Origin: Mesostigma viride
Lineage: Eukaryota; Streptophyta; Mesostigmatophyceae; Mesostigmatales; Mesostigmataceae
DNA length: 64,000 nucleotides
Assembly: GCA_009746045.1 (NCBI GenBank)
Contig: RPFO01001885.1
Location: 33,501-97,500 of the forward strand
Direction of reading: 5' to 3'
In this document: positions 21,005 through 32,453 of the stretch, piece after piece
Layout: every line of letters starts with the position of its first letter
How positions within the stretch are numbered: the stretch's first letter is position 1
Made by a program: the position numbers and the translations under genes
Notes under the pieces: generated by a model
Database searches by the model: none
Seen by the model: the letters and a program-made list of their open reading frames with translations, nothing else
What the model was told of the DNA's origin: nothing

Positions 21005-21545
21005 CTGACCTTGACACTAATCGCACAAACAGCCACAATTTTGCAAGCAAGAAGACATGGCTACCTCGGCATTTCATGAAATGTACTTCGTGAAATGCAT
21101 TTCGTGAAATGTACTAAGGAACGTGATTGGCCGGCGTTCGCTCGCCAAATCTCGCAAAATGTACCAAGGCACGTGATTGGTCCCGCAAAATGTACTAAGG
21201 AACGTGATTGGCCGGCGAAGATTCTGTAGGGAATTTTAATTGCAGCAAACAGAATCTTCGCCGGCCAATCACGTTCCTTAGTACATTTTGCGGGACCAAT
21301 CACGTGCCTTAGTACATTTTGCGAGATTTGGCGAGCGAACGCCGGCCAATCACGTTCCTTAGTACATTTCACGAAATGCATTTCACGAAGTACATTTCAT
21401 GAAATGCCGAGGTAGCCATGTCTTCTTGCTTGCAAAATTGTGGCTGTTTGTGCGATTAGTGTCAAGGTCAGGTGCACATTGAGCTATCCGGACTAGTGGC
21501 CGACATGGCGGTCGAAACGGAAGGTGTACTATGGCTTTGCTGGGA
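20931..21545. repeat. long inverted repeat, 296-bp arms, 23-bp loop
   Basis: Arms 20931-21226 and 21250-21545 are equal in length and mirror each other with almost no mismatch (one seen: TGTACCAAGG against TGTACTAAGG). Within each arm, a GTACTAAGGAACGTGATTGG unit repeats three times, alternating with GTGAAATGCATTTCGTGAAATG-type palindromes. The left arm covers the start of the minus-strand ORF at 20498-21004. Confidence 0.97.
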
Positions 21546-22159
21546 TGATTATCATCGTAGTACATCATATGTATTACAGTACATTTCACGAAGTACATTT
21601 CATGGAGGCAGAGGGAAAGTTCCTGTTCATGGTGAGTCGGGGTTAGCAATCACGGCAATGTCGATACATGTACTTGCAGTATATACAAATGCCATAATGT
21701 CCTTAGATGCAGCATGAATGTCTATTGTTCGGATTTCTTTTATCACGATGCTTAGGATGCCTTCCAACAGAAATCTGCTGCGCTACAGGTCGGGAATACC
21801 TGAACTTGATATGCGTGGTCAGTGGCCATGGCAGCCGGGGTCGGTAAGAATTAACTTCGATAGCCATGAATAATGCGGAAAGTGAACGTTGTCCACCCGC
21901 TGCACAGGGAAAATGGCTGCACAGGAACGGCCTGACGTGATACTGTCGCAAAGCAGTTCTCATAAGCCGACAATTACACATTCGACTTATGATCGATAAT
22001 CGGCGCAGGCCTTCGACATTCAAGCGCGCATCGAAACGTCGTGAGGATTTCGGACATTTAGATGAAGTTGGATTGTTTTCGGCCCTCGTATTTGCCATGA
22101 TCTTGGCCATCCAATCTTTTTGCTTCGTGCACAGTTTGCGTTTGCAGTTAAGCGTAGGT
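21546..22159. other. no gene seen
   Basis: Short frames only, extending from the right arm of the hairpin. Nothing recognised. Confidence 0.5.
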
Positions 22160-22265
22160 ACATGACAAGCTTGCGTTTGCGTTTGCGTTTGCGTTTGCGT
22201 TTGCCTTTGCCTTTGCCTTTGCGTATACATTTGCATGTGCGCTTGCGTTGCCGTTTGCTTATGCG
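22160..22265 (+). repeat. (TTGCGT)n / (TTGCCT)n hexanucleotide tract
   Basis: Tandem hexamers with a switch from TTGCGT to TTGCCT and back. Confidence 0.9.
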
Positions 22266-22747
22266 TCCCAATGTATGTCTGGCTTTGGGCAATTCTATTT
22301 CCTTGTCGTTGGGATATGCGTGGATGCTGGCGGTGGTGTTACTGTCGGCAGGTAGAGTGGCAGTGGCTTCAACTTCTGTTGCTTTTTCATTGCATTTGCA
22401 TTTTCATTGGGTCTCTGTAGTTAACAACTGCTTTAAATATCTTTGTTAATAGCCGGCTTCAGCTGTAATTTCGATTGCATGTTGCTTTTGAATTGCATTC
22501 GCACTGGGCACATGGAGTGGGCATTAGGCATTGGTAGTGCAATTAGACATGCAGTCACACTTGCAATTGCAATGAAGTTGAAATTGAAGCTGCAGCTAAA
22601 ATTTGCTACGTGCCTACTGGTACAGTCGCATGTGCAGTCAACTTTGTGCTTGTTTATTATTATTATTTCTTCTTCTTATAATTTCTTCTTCTTATTATTA
22701 TAATTTCTTCTTGCTTTTCGTAATGTGTGGTGGTTAGAATGGTGATG

Positions 22748-22953
22748 GCAGGGGCAGGAGCAGGGGCAGGGGCAGGGGCAGGGGCAGGGGCAGGGGCAGG
22801 GGCAGGGGCAGGGGCAGGGGCAGGGGCAGGGGCAGGGGCAGGGGCAGGGGCAGGGGCAGGGGCAGGGGCAGGGGCAGGGGCAGGGGCAGGGGCAGGGGCA
22901 GGGGCAGGGGCAGGGGCAGGGGCAGGGGTAGGGGCAGGGGCAGGGGCAGGGGC
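22748..22953 (+). repeat. (GGGGCA)n array
   Basis: About 34 near-perfect hexamers. Runs of four G on the plus strand at six-base spacing can form G-quadruplexes. Confidence 0.97.
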
Positions 22954-23221
22954 AATCATGAGTTGCTTTCGGCCTGGCATGTGCACCAGAACTGGCATAT
23001 GTGCTCGCAATGCAGCTTGCTACTCTTGTTCCTTTTGTTTGCCTTTTCTTTTGTTTGGGAACTGTTTGTGCAGGGGGGTGGGATGAGGCCGCGAGTCTCT
23101 GGGCAGGGGCATTGACGTGGGTAGGTGTGTGTCTGGGCTAAGTCTGCAATTGTCGCTGCTGTGCTGTACTTCTGGCTGTGGCTTACGGTGCATTTGTGGC
23201 TTGGAGTAGGGGTGAGGCTAG

Positions 23222-23720
23222 GGTGGGCGCAGGCGCGGGCGTGGGCGTGGGCGTGGGCGTGAGCGTGCGCATGGGCGCGGGCGTGGGCGTGGGCGTGGGC
23301 GTGGGCGTGGGCGTGGGTGTGGGCGTGGGCGTGGGCGTGGGCGTGGGCGTGGGCGTGGGCGTGGGCGTTGGCATGGGCGTGGGCGTGGGCGTGGGCGTGG
23401 GCGTGGGCGTAGGCGTGCGCGTGGGCGTGGGCGTGGGAGTGGGCGTTGGAGTGGGCGTGGGCGTGGGCGTGAGCGTGGGCGTGGGCGTGGGCGTGGGCGT
23501 GGGCGTGGGCGTGGGCGTGGGCGTGGGCGTGGGCGTGGGCGTGGGCGTGGGCGTGGGCGTGGGCGTGGGCGTGGGCGTGGGCGTGGGCGTGGGCGTGGGC
23601 GTGGGCGTGGGCGTGGGCGTGGGCGTGGGCGTGGGCGTGGGCGTGGGCGTGGGCGTGGGCGTGGGCGTGGGCGTGGGCGTGGGCGTGAGCGTGGGCGTGG
23701 GCGTTGGCGTGGGTAGGTGT
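23222..23720 (+). repeat. (GGGCGT)n array 1
   Basis: About 80 hexamers with scattered variants (GGGCGC, GAGCGT, GGCATG), more variants toward the left end. Confidence 0.97.
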
Positions 23721-23812
23721 GTGTCTCAGCTACGTCTGCTATTGTTGCAGCTGCGCTCTACTTCTGGCTGTGGCTTTGGGTATAATTGTGGCTTGGAGTA
23801 GGGGTGAGGCTA

Positions 23813-24060
23813 GGGTGGGCGTGGGCGTGGGCGTGGGCGTGGGCGTGGGCGTGGGCGTGGGCGTGGGCGTGGGCGTGGGCGTGGGCGTGGGCGTGGGCGT
23901 GGGCGTGGGCGTGGGCGTGGGCGTGGGCGTGGGCGTGGGCGTGGGCGTGGGCGTGGGCGTGGGCGTGGGCGTGGGCGTGGGCGTGGGCGTGGGCGTGGGC
24001 GTGGGCGTGGGCATGGGCGTGGGCGTGGGCGTGGGCGTGGGCGTGGGCGTGGGCGTGGGT
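23813..24060 (+). repeat. (GGGCGT)n array 2
   Basis: About 40 almost perfect hexamers. The flank before it (GTGGCTTGGAGTAGGGGTGAGGCTAGGGTGGGCG) repeats the flank before array 1 at about 23195, so the arrays are a segmental duplication of roughly 600 bp. Confidence 0.97.
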
Positions 24061-24077
24061 GAGAATGGGCGGGTGCG

Positions 24078-24192
24078 GGGGCAGGGGCATGGGCATGGGC
24101 GGGGGCGGGGGCGGGGGCGGGGGCGAGGGCGGGGGCGGGGGCGGGGGCGGGGGCGGGGGCGGGGGCGGGGGCGGGGGCGGGGGCATGGGCGT
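24078..24192 (+). repeat. (GGGGGC)n array
   Basis: Hexamers differing by one base from the upstream arrays, followed by (GT)n and a 14-base poly-G near 24290. Confidence 0.95.
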
Positions 24193-24309
24193 GTGCATGG
24201 GCGTTGGGGGGGTCAGGGGGGCTGGGGTTGGGTTTGGGTGGGTGGGTCATTGGTGCAATGTTTGGAGTTGGGGCTTGTGTGTGTGTGTGTGGGGGGGGGG
24301 GGGCATCGG

Positions 24310-26683
24310 GATTGCCATGCGCGTGCACGTGGGCGTCCGCGTGATCCTCTGTTCGTGTACATGTTCATGCATGTGCCATGACGGCACAATGCATGTCAGA
24401 TTCGTGACTTTATCGTGTGTTCCCTAGTTGCAAGTATTACTGCCAAAATTCATTGCAGCATTCCATTCCTTGCATAATGCTTGATTTCTTGCATCAGTTC
24501 ATTCTATACTTCGATCATGACCTGAAGTGCTTAAGTATTACCAGACTCTCGCGCAGTGTCAGAATGTCCAATTTTTAGCACACATGCATGTTTGCACACC
24601 AAAGCCCTCATTCCCATGTTGATAAGGCCAAGTAAAACATTTTATTTTTGTGCGGTGATCCACGAAATGCAGCTGTGAATGGCTCTAGGAGGTCACCAAT
24701 GGTGGCCAGACCTGTTATTGAGCATTGGGAGACGTTACAGGGGCATCAATCACAGTTACATTTAGTTCAGATGTAGTTCAATTTAGTACATTATAGTATA
24801 AATGTAGTAGAAAATAGTACAACCTAGTATATTGTAGCATATACTAGTTCAACTACCTCCAGATGAGATCCAGGGGCTATGGGGACACTTTTTATGCAAA
24901 ACTGAACTTGAAACAAGCAAAAAACAAGAAACTTGGAAAAACTCAAAATGTACTTGTGCTGGAGTACATTCTTAACGGCTGGCAGGGTTGTGCCTTTACG
25001 GGGGAAGACCTGCGACACAAAAACCGTGTAGTACGTCCGGACAAAGCAATACGGAGAAATGGCAACGGCAGATGGAGTCGGCGAAGGCCGCTTGTAAGGA
25101 AAGTGATTTTTAATGCACGAATAAATGTATAATGCATGCTACATCGCCATCGCTTGGGCGGTGAAAAGACAAGGACCAACCACATGCCCCCGGCCACCTA
25201 CCCTTCGTGCATCCCGCCCTTGACGAGGCACAACCATGTGCCCCCACCTACCCTTTGTGCGTCCCTCTCTTGACAAGAAACAAGCACGTGCACCTATCTA
25301 TGTAACGTTTGTGCATCCCTCCCTTGGCAAGGTACAAGCACACCCACCCACCTACTCCACATGCATCCCCGTCCCTTGACTAGGAACAAGCACGATCACC
25401 CTGCTACCCACTAGCACGGCAGCAAGCCAGACCTTACAATGGCAAGTGATGTTTATCGGTAGAAACTGTTAGACAACTAGCAAACGAGCCAGCCGGTGAA
25501 GAGCAAGGCACGCATGCAAGGAATTTGTCGTTGCCTATGTCTACGCTTGTGTTTGTCACTGCAGTTGAAATCTGCATTTGCATCAGCAGGCCCGATCGAA
25601 CCCCATGTCGCCACCCGCATTTCCACTTATACTTCACGGCCCCTTATTCTTCTCTTGTGCCTGCCTTTGCCCTAACTGTTACCCTAGCATCTGCCCTTGC
25701 CCCTATCCTTTGATCCCCAGTGTTTGCCGTTGCCCTCATCCTTTCCCTAGTGCCTGCCCTTGTCTTCATCTTTTCCCTTGTGCCTGCCCTTGCCCTTGTC
25801 CGTTCCCTCGTGCTTGACTAGTCCTAATCTCTTTCCCTTGCGCCTGCCCTTGCCCTTATCCGCTTCCCTTGTGCCTGCCCCTGCCCTTGCCCTTGTCATT
25901 TCCCTTGAGCCTGCCCTTTTGGCAAGCACAAGTGCCTTTGTCCTTTCCTTGGCCTTGTGCTTGCTCTTCCAGTTTCCCTTTCCTTTGCTCGTGCGGTTGC
26001 CTTTGCTCTTACCCGGGCCGCTTGCCCTTGCCGTTTGCAAGCTGCATTATTGTCTTTGCGAGCTAGCAAGTGCAAACTGGCACTGAGCCAGAAATGCAAG
26101 CAAAGCAGCCAGTGTAAATAAGGATGGACGGGAACAGTAGAAAGCTAGGGGTGGCAACGGTGCTAGAGCTCATGGCAACAAGGTGGTCCAGTTAGGAAAT
26201 GGGAATGAACGACGTGGTATATTGCTTGAGAGCACTGTGAGCAATGAGCAATGAATTGCTTGGTTCATTAGAAAATAGGTTTACCCTTTATCAACGTTCC
26301 TCTCACTGGCTGCGCCGCCAGTGACCGTTGGGCGCAGACCGTTGGCCCGAGGCCGCACGATGACAGGTCGCAGTCTAGTCACTGCATCGTGTGATCACAG
26401 ATCTGACAATGCACGCTGCAGTACGGTCCCTATCTAGGATACTCTAGTACCGTCCAATGACAGGACACTACGTATACTGGGTACTGACATCTGTCACGTA
26501 CCCCAGTACCCAAAGTACCTATCTAGGGAAACGTATGCGACTCGACTAGCATTCCTATCTGCATAGCCCACGTGGTATTTATATTCACATACCAACGTAG
26601 GCTTACAAGGCTTATTCATACGTTGTATTCACAATGCCTTTGAGACTTAGTCTGCAGCAAAGCATGGAGACTAACTCCAGTAT
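24310..26683. other. no gene seen; one C/T-rich stretch
   Basis: 25200-25400 repeats a loose CTTGACAAGGAACAAGCAC phrase; 25655-26040 is a degenerate TGCCCTTGCCCTT repeat open on both strands by composition. Nothing coding is supported. Confidence 0.5.
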
Positions 26684-26939
26684 TCGGTGTTCTCTGAACG
26701 TAGTTTCTTTATAACAGATGAGAATGAACGCCGCTATGTGAGTGGTACTACGGGACGGTGGGCCTTGGGCTGGACCGGTTCCATGAGTTAGAATTAGTTG
26801 GCCAGTTTTGTATGGCCATTTCTAGTTCGTTAAGTTAAGTAGCAATTAAGTTACTGTTGCTGACGGCTCATGAGGCGAGCCCGGGCTACGCCGCCCTAAA
26901 GTGCCATTTGCACGATGTTCTAGGTCTCTTTTTCTTGTC
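26684..26939 (+). repeat. 256-bp direct repeat, copy 1
   Basis: Begins TCGGTGTTCTCTGAACG, ends TTTTTCTTGTC, and recurs unchanged as far as I can see at 28068-28323. The start resembles 3198-3230. Confidence 0.95.
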
Positions 26940-28067
26940 ATCGGATGTATGGGGTATGGGTATGGCGGATTACAAGAAATTTAATGCTGCCCTAATCGCG
27001 TCAGCCTATTTGGCTGGCGGTGGCCGATTAGAGATGGCGCGTGACTGACATAGCTTGAACAGTCACGTGACTGTGAAAAAGAAATTAAAATTACCCTCGT
27101 CGGTTTTCTCCCCGCAGCTGGGTTCTTGGCCGACGAGAGACTATAAAATACTTCGCGTTTGCCTGCGCGTGGCACCTGTACGGAACTCTGAAACCATGAG
27201 TAAGATTTCCGTGCCACGCTGCAGTGCCTACCGCTTTGCTGCGGAATGTCGCAGCAGGGTTGCAGTTCCTGACTGCTGACTGCCGAAGGAAGGGTGGTCG
27301 GGTTACTTCTAGTGGGCACTGTGATGGACGACAAATCTGTCGGCCCTCGCGAAAGTAGAAAAATATTTACCAGCATCCGCTCTTATGGGTGCGTGAGGTC
27401 TCGGGAATGTGGTGGGGACGAATTCCGGAATTATGCAATATTTCGATTCAGACCGAGACTTAAGGGGCCAGTTTAACAGACGGACCTGGGCCGGGCAGGA
27501 CCAAATATTTTGGCCGGCCCAGTTGCGCTTGCGCTTTATCGGCCGCTGGGGTGTGTGATGAGACTGCCTGCTCATCAACTAAAACCTGAAATATGGAAAG
27601 TTACTCCCCCAGGTGACAACGTTGACAGTAATCGAGATATGGTGGCATCGGGTGTCGTCCTACAAGTTGTCGTCACGTTAGGGCGGCACTGGCCTTTGAG
27701 GGAGGTCCGTGATCGTTAAACGAGGCGTCTTCTTCCTTGTCTTTGCGTGCACATTCAACACCCTCTTTTACTGGCCGAGGGTGGAAGGCTGGGGGGGCCC
27801 TGCGAAGGGTTATCGTGCATGAGGCTCGCTACAGCCGCCGGCGATTGTAATGGTCGTGACCGTTGCGGCAGGGCAGCCTCGAGAGCCACTGAGCGAAAGT
27901 GGTTGGCGGAGCTTTGGAGATAAAGCACCAGGAAAGGGGGGTTGGGTAACGAGAACTACAATCAATCATGAAATGGGTGCAGCGTGGCAGGCTCACTCAT
28001 GGGTTCTGTAATTGCCCACTTATTGTTTTAATCAAATGTTGGTGGATTGGTAATAGTGGGAATAGAA
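26940..28067. other. DNA between the 256-bp repeats, no gene
   Basis: 1128 bp with only short overlapping frames. The last 115 bp (27950 on) resemble direct repeat A of the 3-kb locus (GGGTAACG, CACTTATTGTTTTAAT, GTGGGA). The A-then-B arrangement at both loci suggests one element type with split repeats. Confidence 0.45.
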
Positions 28068-28323
28068 TCGGTGTTCTCTGAACGTAGTTTCTTTATAACA
28101 GATGAGAATGAACGCCGCTATGTGAGTGGTACTACGGGACGGTGGGCCTTGGGCTGGACCGGTTCCATGAGTTAGAATTAGTTGGCCAGTTTTGTATGGC
28201 CATTTCTAGTTCGTTAAGTTAAGTAGCAATTAAGTTACTGTTGCTGACGGCTCATGAGGCGAGCCCGGGCTACGCCGCCCTAAAGTGCCATTTGCACGAT
28301 GTTCTAGGTCTCTTTTTCTTGTC
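28068..28323 (+). repeat. 256-bp direct repeat, copy 2
   Basis: Second copy, offset 1384 bp from the first. The copia-like element appears to begin a few bases after its end. Confidence 0.95.
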
Positions 28324-28695
28324 CCTGTGTTATTTATTTCTGAATGCAGGTCTGCACCCCCAACATGATTGTTATTGTTTTTAAGTTGATTAGGGGTACA
28401 AAAGAGACATGGCTGGTTGAGCCAGGTTGGTTACAGCTGGCTGTTCTGGCCAGGTGTTAGATTACACATTAAATAAGGTGTACACAGCTGGCTGGTTTGG
28501 CCAGTTATTGGAGCACACAGTAAGTAAGTGTATACAATTAAGGCTTGTGCCCTCAAGCTTCAAATGGATAGAAATCTGACCTAGTCAGCACTCACACCCC
28601 ACAGCAAATGTGTTGAATTTTATGGCGCCCAGCAGCTATCGCTGTGGTAGGGGGGGGGGGGGGTTGTGTGACTGAGCTGTAGCCAGACATTTTAT

Positions 28696-29259
28696 TCATA
28701 CACTGACACGGATACCATAGGGATTCATATTCTCAAATAGTAGCTGGTATTGTGGGCCAGCTGCATCCCTCAGCTTGGTTAAGGCATCTGCTGGTTTTTC
28801 TTCATCTTCCACATTATGCCAGCTGGAGAAGTAGGTTGCCTCCTGTTTGAGGATCACCCAATCCAGGTCAGTGTGGACAGCAGCAGAAACAGATTTCTTG
28901 GTTAGAAAACTGATCACAGAGTAGCTGTCAGTATAAAGATGTGAGATGACATTGCATGTGCTGCCTGCCTGGGTTTGTAACCAGGTGAGCATGTGCTGCA
29001 GGGAACGAGCATGCAATGCAGCAGACACCACAGCACGACATTCAGCTGAGTTGCTGCTGCCAGGTTTTCTGCGGTGTAGCCTGCTGTACCAGGAAGTGAG
29101 GGACATGTAATCTGACCTGTTGGTGAGAAAAAACAGCCCTGATTCCCGTGCCCCCATCTGATTGATTGTTCTGCTCTCCATGGAGCTGTCCATGACACTG
29201 TGGATATGTGGATGTCTTCCATCAGATTCAGGCCATGGAGGATGAGGGGGGGCAGTCAT
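28696..29259 (-). CDS. copia-like RNase H domain
   Basis: RNase H degrades the RNA strand during cDNA synthesis. The copia pattern is clear: SSNSAECRAVVSA (catalytic glutamate in AEC), LYTDSYSVI (catalytic aspartate) and the closing EEKPADALTK box. The frame ends NPYGIRVSV. The N-terminal 40 or so residues are probably not native, because the RT frame at 29296-30591 ends nearby in another frame, implying an indel near 29270-29480. Confidence 0.82.
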   Translation of the reverse strand: MTAPPHPPWPESDGRHPHIHSVMDSSMESRTINQMGARESGLFFLTNRSDYMSLTSWYSRLHRRKPGSSNSAECRAVVSAALHARSLQHMLTWLQTQAGSTCNVISHLYTDSYSVISFLTKKSVSAAVHTDLDWVILKQEATYFSSWHNVEDEEKPADALTKLRDAAGPQYQLLFENMNPYGIRVSV

Positions 29260-29295
29260 GGATCAACTTTCTGATGTGACTGCATTTTATCTTGA

Positions 29296-30625
29296 CTAGA
29301 ACATCATGGGTGACCCTGCTGCATGATGACAGCTAAGGGAGCCCCACAGATGGCTGACCACCACCCCAGTTTGCCCTGAACAGTGGCACACATGTGTAAG
29401 GGGAGGCAGGTGTGATGCAGCAGATCTAGACAATCTTGAATATATTCTGCAGGAGGAGAGAGAGAGCAGACCCATTGATCTGGCTGCCTGTGGCAGCTGC
29501 AACATGATGCCACAGAACTGGATGGGTTTTGTGCTCAATTCCACCTGTTTGCCAATCTCATATGATTCCTGGACCTGCTGAATAAATTTTTCCACCTCAG
29601 CTCTAGGCCCACAAATGAGTTGGTCATCTCCATGCCACACAAAGAACAGCAGTCCAGAGGGGGTGGGTACAACAAAAAAGCATGGGTCCAGGTCATCATA
29701 CGTGGCCTTGAGCTTTTTGAATACTTCCTCTGCTGAGTCTCTGAAAATTTTTGGGGCACTGACAAGCCCTTCCACCCCAATGTTGATGATAAGGTGGGGC
29801 TCATCAATGTAAGGTTTCCACACAGCTGGGGTGTCTACCACGTACACCTTCCCTTTCCACACAGATTCAGCCTTTTCTGGGTCCCCCCTGAGGAAGGCCC
29901 TTTTAATATCAGTGGCTTTGCAGACATAGTCTTGGCCTGCATTGAGGTTGTGGAGGAATAGGGAGAGCATGATCCTGAGTGAGGTTTGTTGCAGCCCAGG
30001 TGTGTAGGTTTCCCCTTTTGGCAGTGTGGATGTCCCCTTTAATTCTGTGACACATGGTCTGGCATGGAAGATTGGGGAGCCCACTTTTTGTGGTTTTTGT
30101 TTGAGAACAAATTTTAATCTGAGCTTTTTGGCTCCCTCTGGCACGTCCCATGAAGGGGTGACAGGAGGTTTGTATTGAGGGTTTTTGGGGTTGGGCAGGA
30201 CCCATTCCTGCCTGGCTTGGTGGACAATGGCCATCAGCCACTTGGTAAACCCTTTTTGTGTTTTGCATTCTTGTATGACGTGGGAGTGATTTGGTGCATG
30301 GGGTGAGTGCATGGCTATGTCCCACTTACCCAGCCCAAAGGCTGAGGGATGGAGGAACTGGCTGTGCACTAACTTGTCCAGATCAGGGATCTCCCCTGGT
30401 GCATACTGAGTGTTGACTGCCTTGATGACAGCATCCATACCAGGGACAATACTGGAGAGAGGGATTTTAAAGTGGTCCAGAGGAACTGCACCCACCCCTG
30501 TGACACTGAGCTCATTAGCTGAGATAAGCACCCCAGGATAGGATACAAAAGGTTCCCCCAACAAGGTGTTACCAGAGTACCCCTCCACCACCTGGAAGGG
30601 TGTCTGAATACCAAGTATAGGGATC
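29296..30625 (-). CDS. copia-like reverse transcriptase, with protease C-terminus
   Basis: The frame opens before 30591; its first residues, QVVEGYSGNTLLGEPFV, look like the last strand of a retroviral-type aspartic protease. RT follows: motif A is DIKRAFLRGD (aspartate about residue 228 counted from 30591), then a long insertion-free body, LKATYDDLDPCFF, and the catalytic pair in WHGDDQLICG (residues 322-323), then FCGIMLQ. Copia elements usually have YVDD; here the first two positions are altered but both aspartates remain. The last 60 residues, after QAARSMG, are serine-rich and probably out of frame. The domain would copy the element RNA into DNA. Confidence 0.82.
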
Positions 30626-30944
30626 GAGCATCACTTGTCCCACTACATCCAGTGAGCTTTGGCCTGAGAAATCCTGCACCCGTGCCCAAAGTGAAGGTGC
30701 AACCTCAAGACCAGGGATGGCTTGTGCACTGATCACACTGACCTGTGCCTGAGTGTCTATTGCCAGGGTCCAGGGGTCCTGACTAGTGCACACAGCTGAG
30801 ACTTTTGCCAGCCCTTCGGCCACAGCAGCTTGTTGCTTGTGTGACCTGTGTAATGCTTGCAAGGCGACTGCCAATCTTGACCTCAGAGCGGGAGGGTTGG
30901 CAGACAATTTGGTGCCTTGGGGCTGAGCTAATGCTTCCAACCCA
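30569..30944 (-). CDS. protease-like domain lying after integrase
   Basis: The segment WTLAIDTQAQVSVISAQAIPG fits the clan AA aspartic protease active site (DTGA with Q in place of G), followed by GQVMLDP and, after a one-base shift near 30630, the LLG strand in the RT frame. Upstream the same frame crosses the single retained copy of TTCCAACCCA and continues at 32464-32524 and then into INT once both insertions are removed. That places PR between INT and RT. The G-to-Q change in DTGA would be unusual for an active enzyme, so this copy may be dead or the domain may have another role. Confidence 0.6.
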
Positions 30945-32453
30945 CCCGAATGCTACCCGATATGGGCCAATCCCCGACGAGAACCTGGAGAGGTTCTTTA
31001 ACAGGGGAGACCACCGCCTCGCTATCCTGTGCAGCTTCTTCCAGCTACCCCTGGACCAAATCGCCACCAACATCCGCGCCCCAGCCCAGCCTGCGCAGCC
31101 GACAGCCACATCGGCTTCCTCCCTCTGCAAGGATGACATCCGAGCAGTGCTGGAGGAGCACGTGACCTGGCCGTTGGCCGAGAAGCTGACCTCGCTGAAC
31201 ACGACACTCAACACGGTGGAGGCCCGGGTCTCCAATGTTGAAACCAACTGGTCCTCCACAAGCTCCAACCCCAGTTTACGGCGCTGCACACCGCGGCACA
31301 GGCATCTGAGACGCACGCGGCACTTGTCTCTCGCCTCAACCAGGTGGAGGGCAAGTGCGGCGTGCTCATGAAGAAGCTTGAAGCCATCACCGCCCACACC
31401 GAGGCCCTTGCCTCACAGGTCCCAAAGATAGCGGAGCAGACGGCCACCATCGCATCCCAGCCACCCCGGCTGGATGCTGGTGACCTCCCGCCGCTCTCCT
31501 ATGCGGACCTGCTGCGGACCGCGACCGCCTCCACCACCGACGCCATCGCTACGAAGCTCCAGGAGCTGGAAGACCTCCGCCAGGCTCAACAACAGGAGGC
31601 CACCGACCGCGCCCGCCGCGACTGCCGGGTGGTGCTACGTCGCTTCCCCCAGAAGCCAGGTGAGACGTCAACCTCCCTTGCCGACGAGCTTAAGGACCAG
31701 CTCCTTACCCTCATGGGCCTGGTAGGTGAGGTAGAACTGCGTGGGTGCCACCGCCTTCCCCACTCACGCGACAAGGCGGCTCCCCCACCAGTCCTGCTCA
31801 CCTTCCCTTCCCGTGAGGACAAGCAGCGGTTCCTCTCTCGTCGCAAGCGGTTGCACGACCTCACCTGGACGCTGGATGACGACCTGACCCCCGCTCAGCA
31901 GCAGCAGCGTCGTGACCTGTGGCCTGAATACCTCCGCCACAAGCAGGACCCCCAGAAGCCCAAGGTGTACTGGAGGGGCGGGGACCTGATCATCAACCAC
32001 AAGATGTGGACGCCCCCAGCGGGCTAGAATAGCTTGTAGCCCTAGCTTGACTTCATTGGTAGTCACTGCCGCCATGGCAGCCATGCTTAGACTGTTTGCC
32101 TAGTTGTGCCACCTTACCTAGTCACGTGCACCGCAAACGCACGGTACACAACCAGCCATAGCCCGATAGCTTAGTCCTTGTACAGCCATGCTACGTCCTG
32201 GCTTCGATCAGATTACTTGCCCACGCTCCTTGTTATGATATGCTCACACGGGTCTTATTGCACCCACAGTATGCCGGATCGTTAGCGTGTCCGTTTAGCT
32301 AGCGCGCCCGAATGCAGCTGTGGCATGCCTTTGGCATGAAGGAGACTGGGGGTCTCTGCCCTTTCTCCTGTTGTGCACACACAGCCCGGATTAAAAGCAC
32401 TTCGGTGCTCCGTGACTCCCCAACGGGAGCACGTGTTTTAATTAATTAATTAA
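30945..32453 (+). mobile_element. LINE B, ORF1-only, 5'-truncated
   Basis: Flanked by a 10-bp duplication TTCCAACCCA (30935-30944 and 32454-32463). It holds most of ORF1, then a 3' UTR, the stem-loop GTGCTCC...GGGAGCAC and a (TTAA)n tail. The 3' UTR matches the minus-strand copy at 13206-13570. There is no ORF2. Confidence 0.92.
31344..32027 (+). CDS. L1-like ORF1 protein (LINE B), C-terminal part
   Basis: Aligns with the C-terminal half of the intact ORF1 at 53277-54707. A heptad-like stretch (LNQVEGKCGVLMKKLEAITA, then TEALASQVPKIAEQ) predicts a coiled coil. The RNA-binding core reads CRVVLRRF, HRLPHSRDKAAPPPVLLTF and FLSRRKRL, and the C-terminal domain DDDLTPAQQQQRRDLWPEYL, ending near a tryptophan-rich VYWRGGDLII. 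The N-terminal part is in another frame (about 30950-31250: NLERFFNRGDHRLAILCSFF and DDIRAVLEEHVTWPL), so one frameshift lies near 31245. The protein is expected to bind RNA and chaperone reverse transcription. Confidence 0.85.
   Translation: MEGKCGVLMKKLEAITAHTEALASQVPKIAEQTATIASQPPRLDAGDLPPLSYADLLRTATASTTDAIATKLQELEDLRQAQQQEATDRARRDCRVVLRRFPQKPGETSTSLADELKDQLLTLMGLVGEVELRGCHRLPHSRDKAAPPPVLLTFPSREDKQRFLSRRKRLHDLTWTLDDDLTPAQQQQRRDLWPEYLRHKQDPQKPKVYWRGGDLIINHKMWTPPAG

Noticed and set aside
22160..22240. Telomere-like repeat
   Set aside because: TTGCGT/TTGCCT does not match known telomeric motifs and the tract is internal and short.
22663..24427. Ala/Gly, Val/Gly, Pro/Thr and His/Ala ORFs
   Set aside because: Products of the hexanucleotide arrays, open in nearly every frame on both strands.
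30805..31371. 188-codon ORF as one protein
   Set aside because: Its start is antisense copia-like sequence, the middle is LINE B ORF1 and the end is out of frame.
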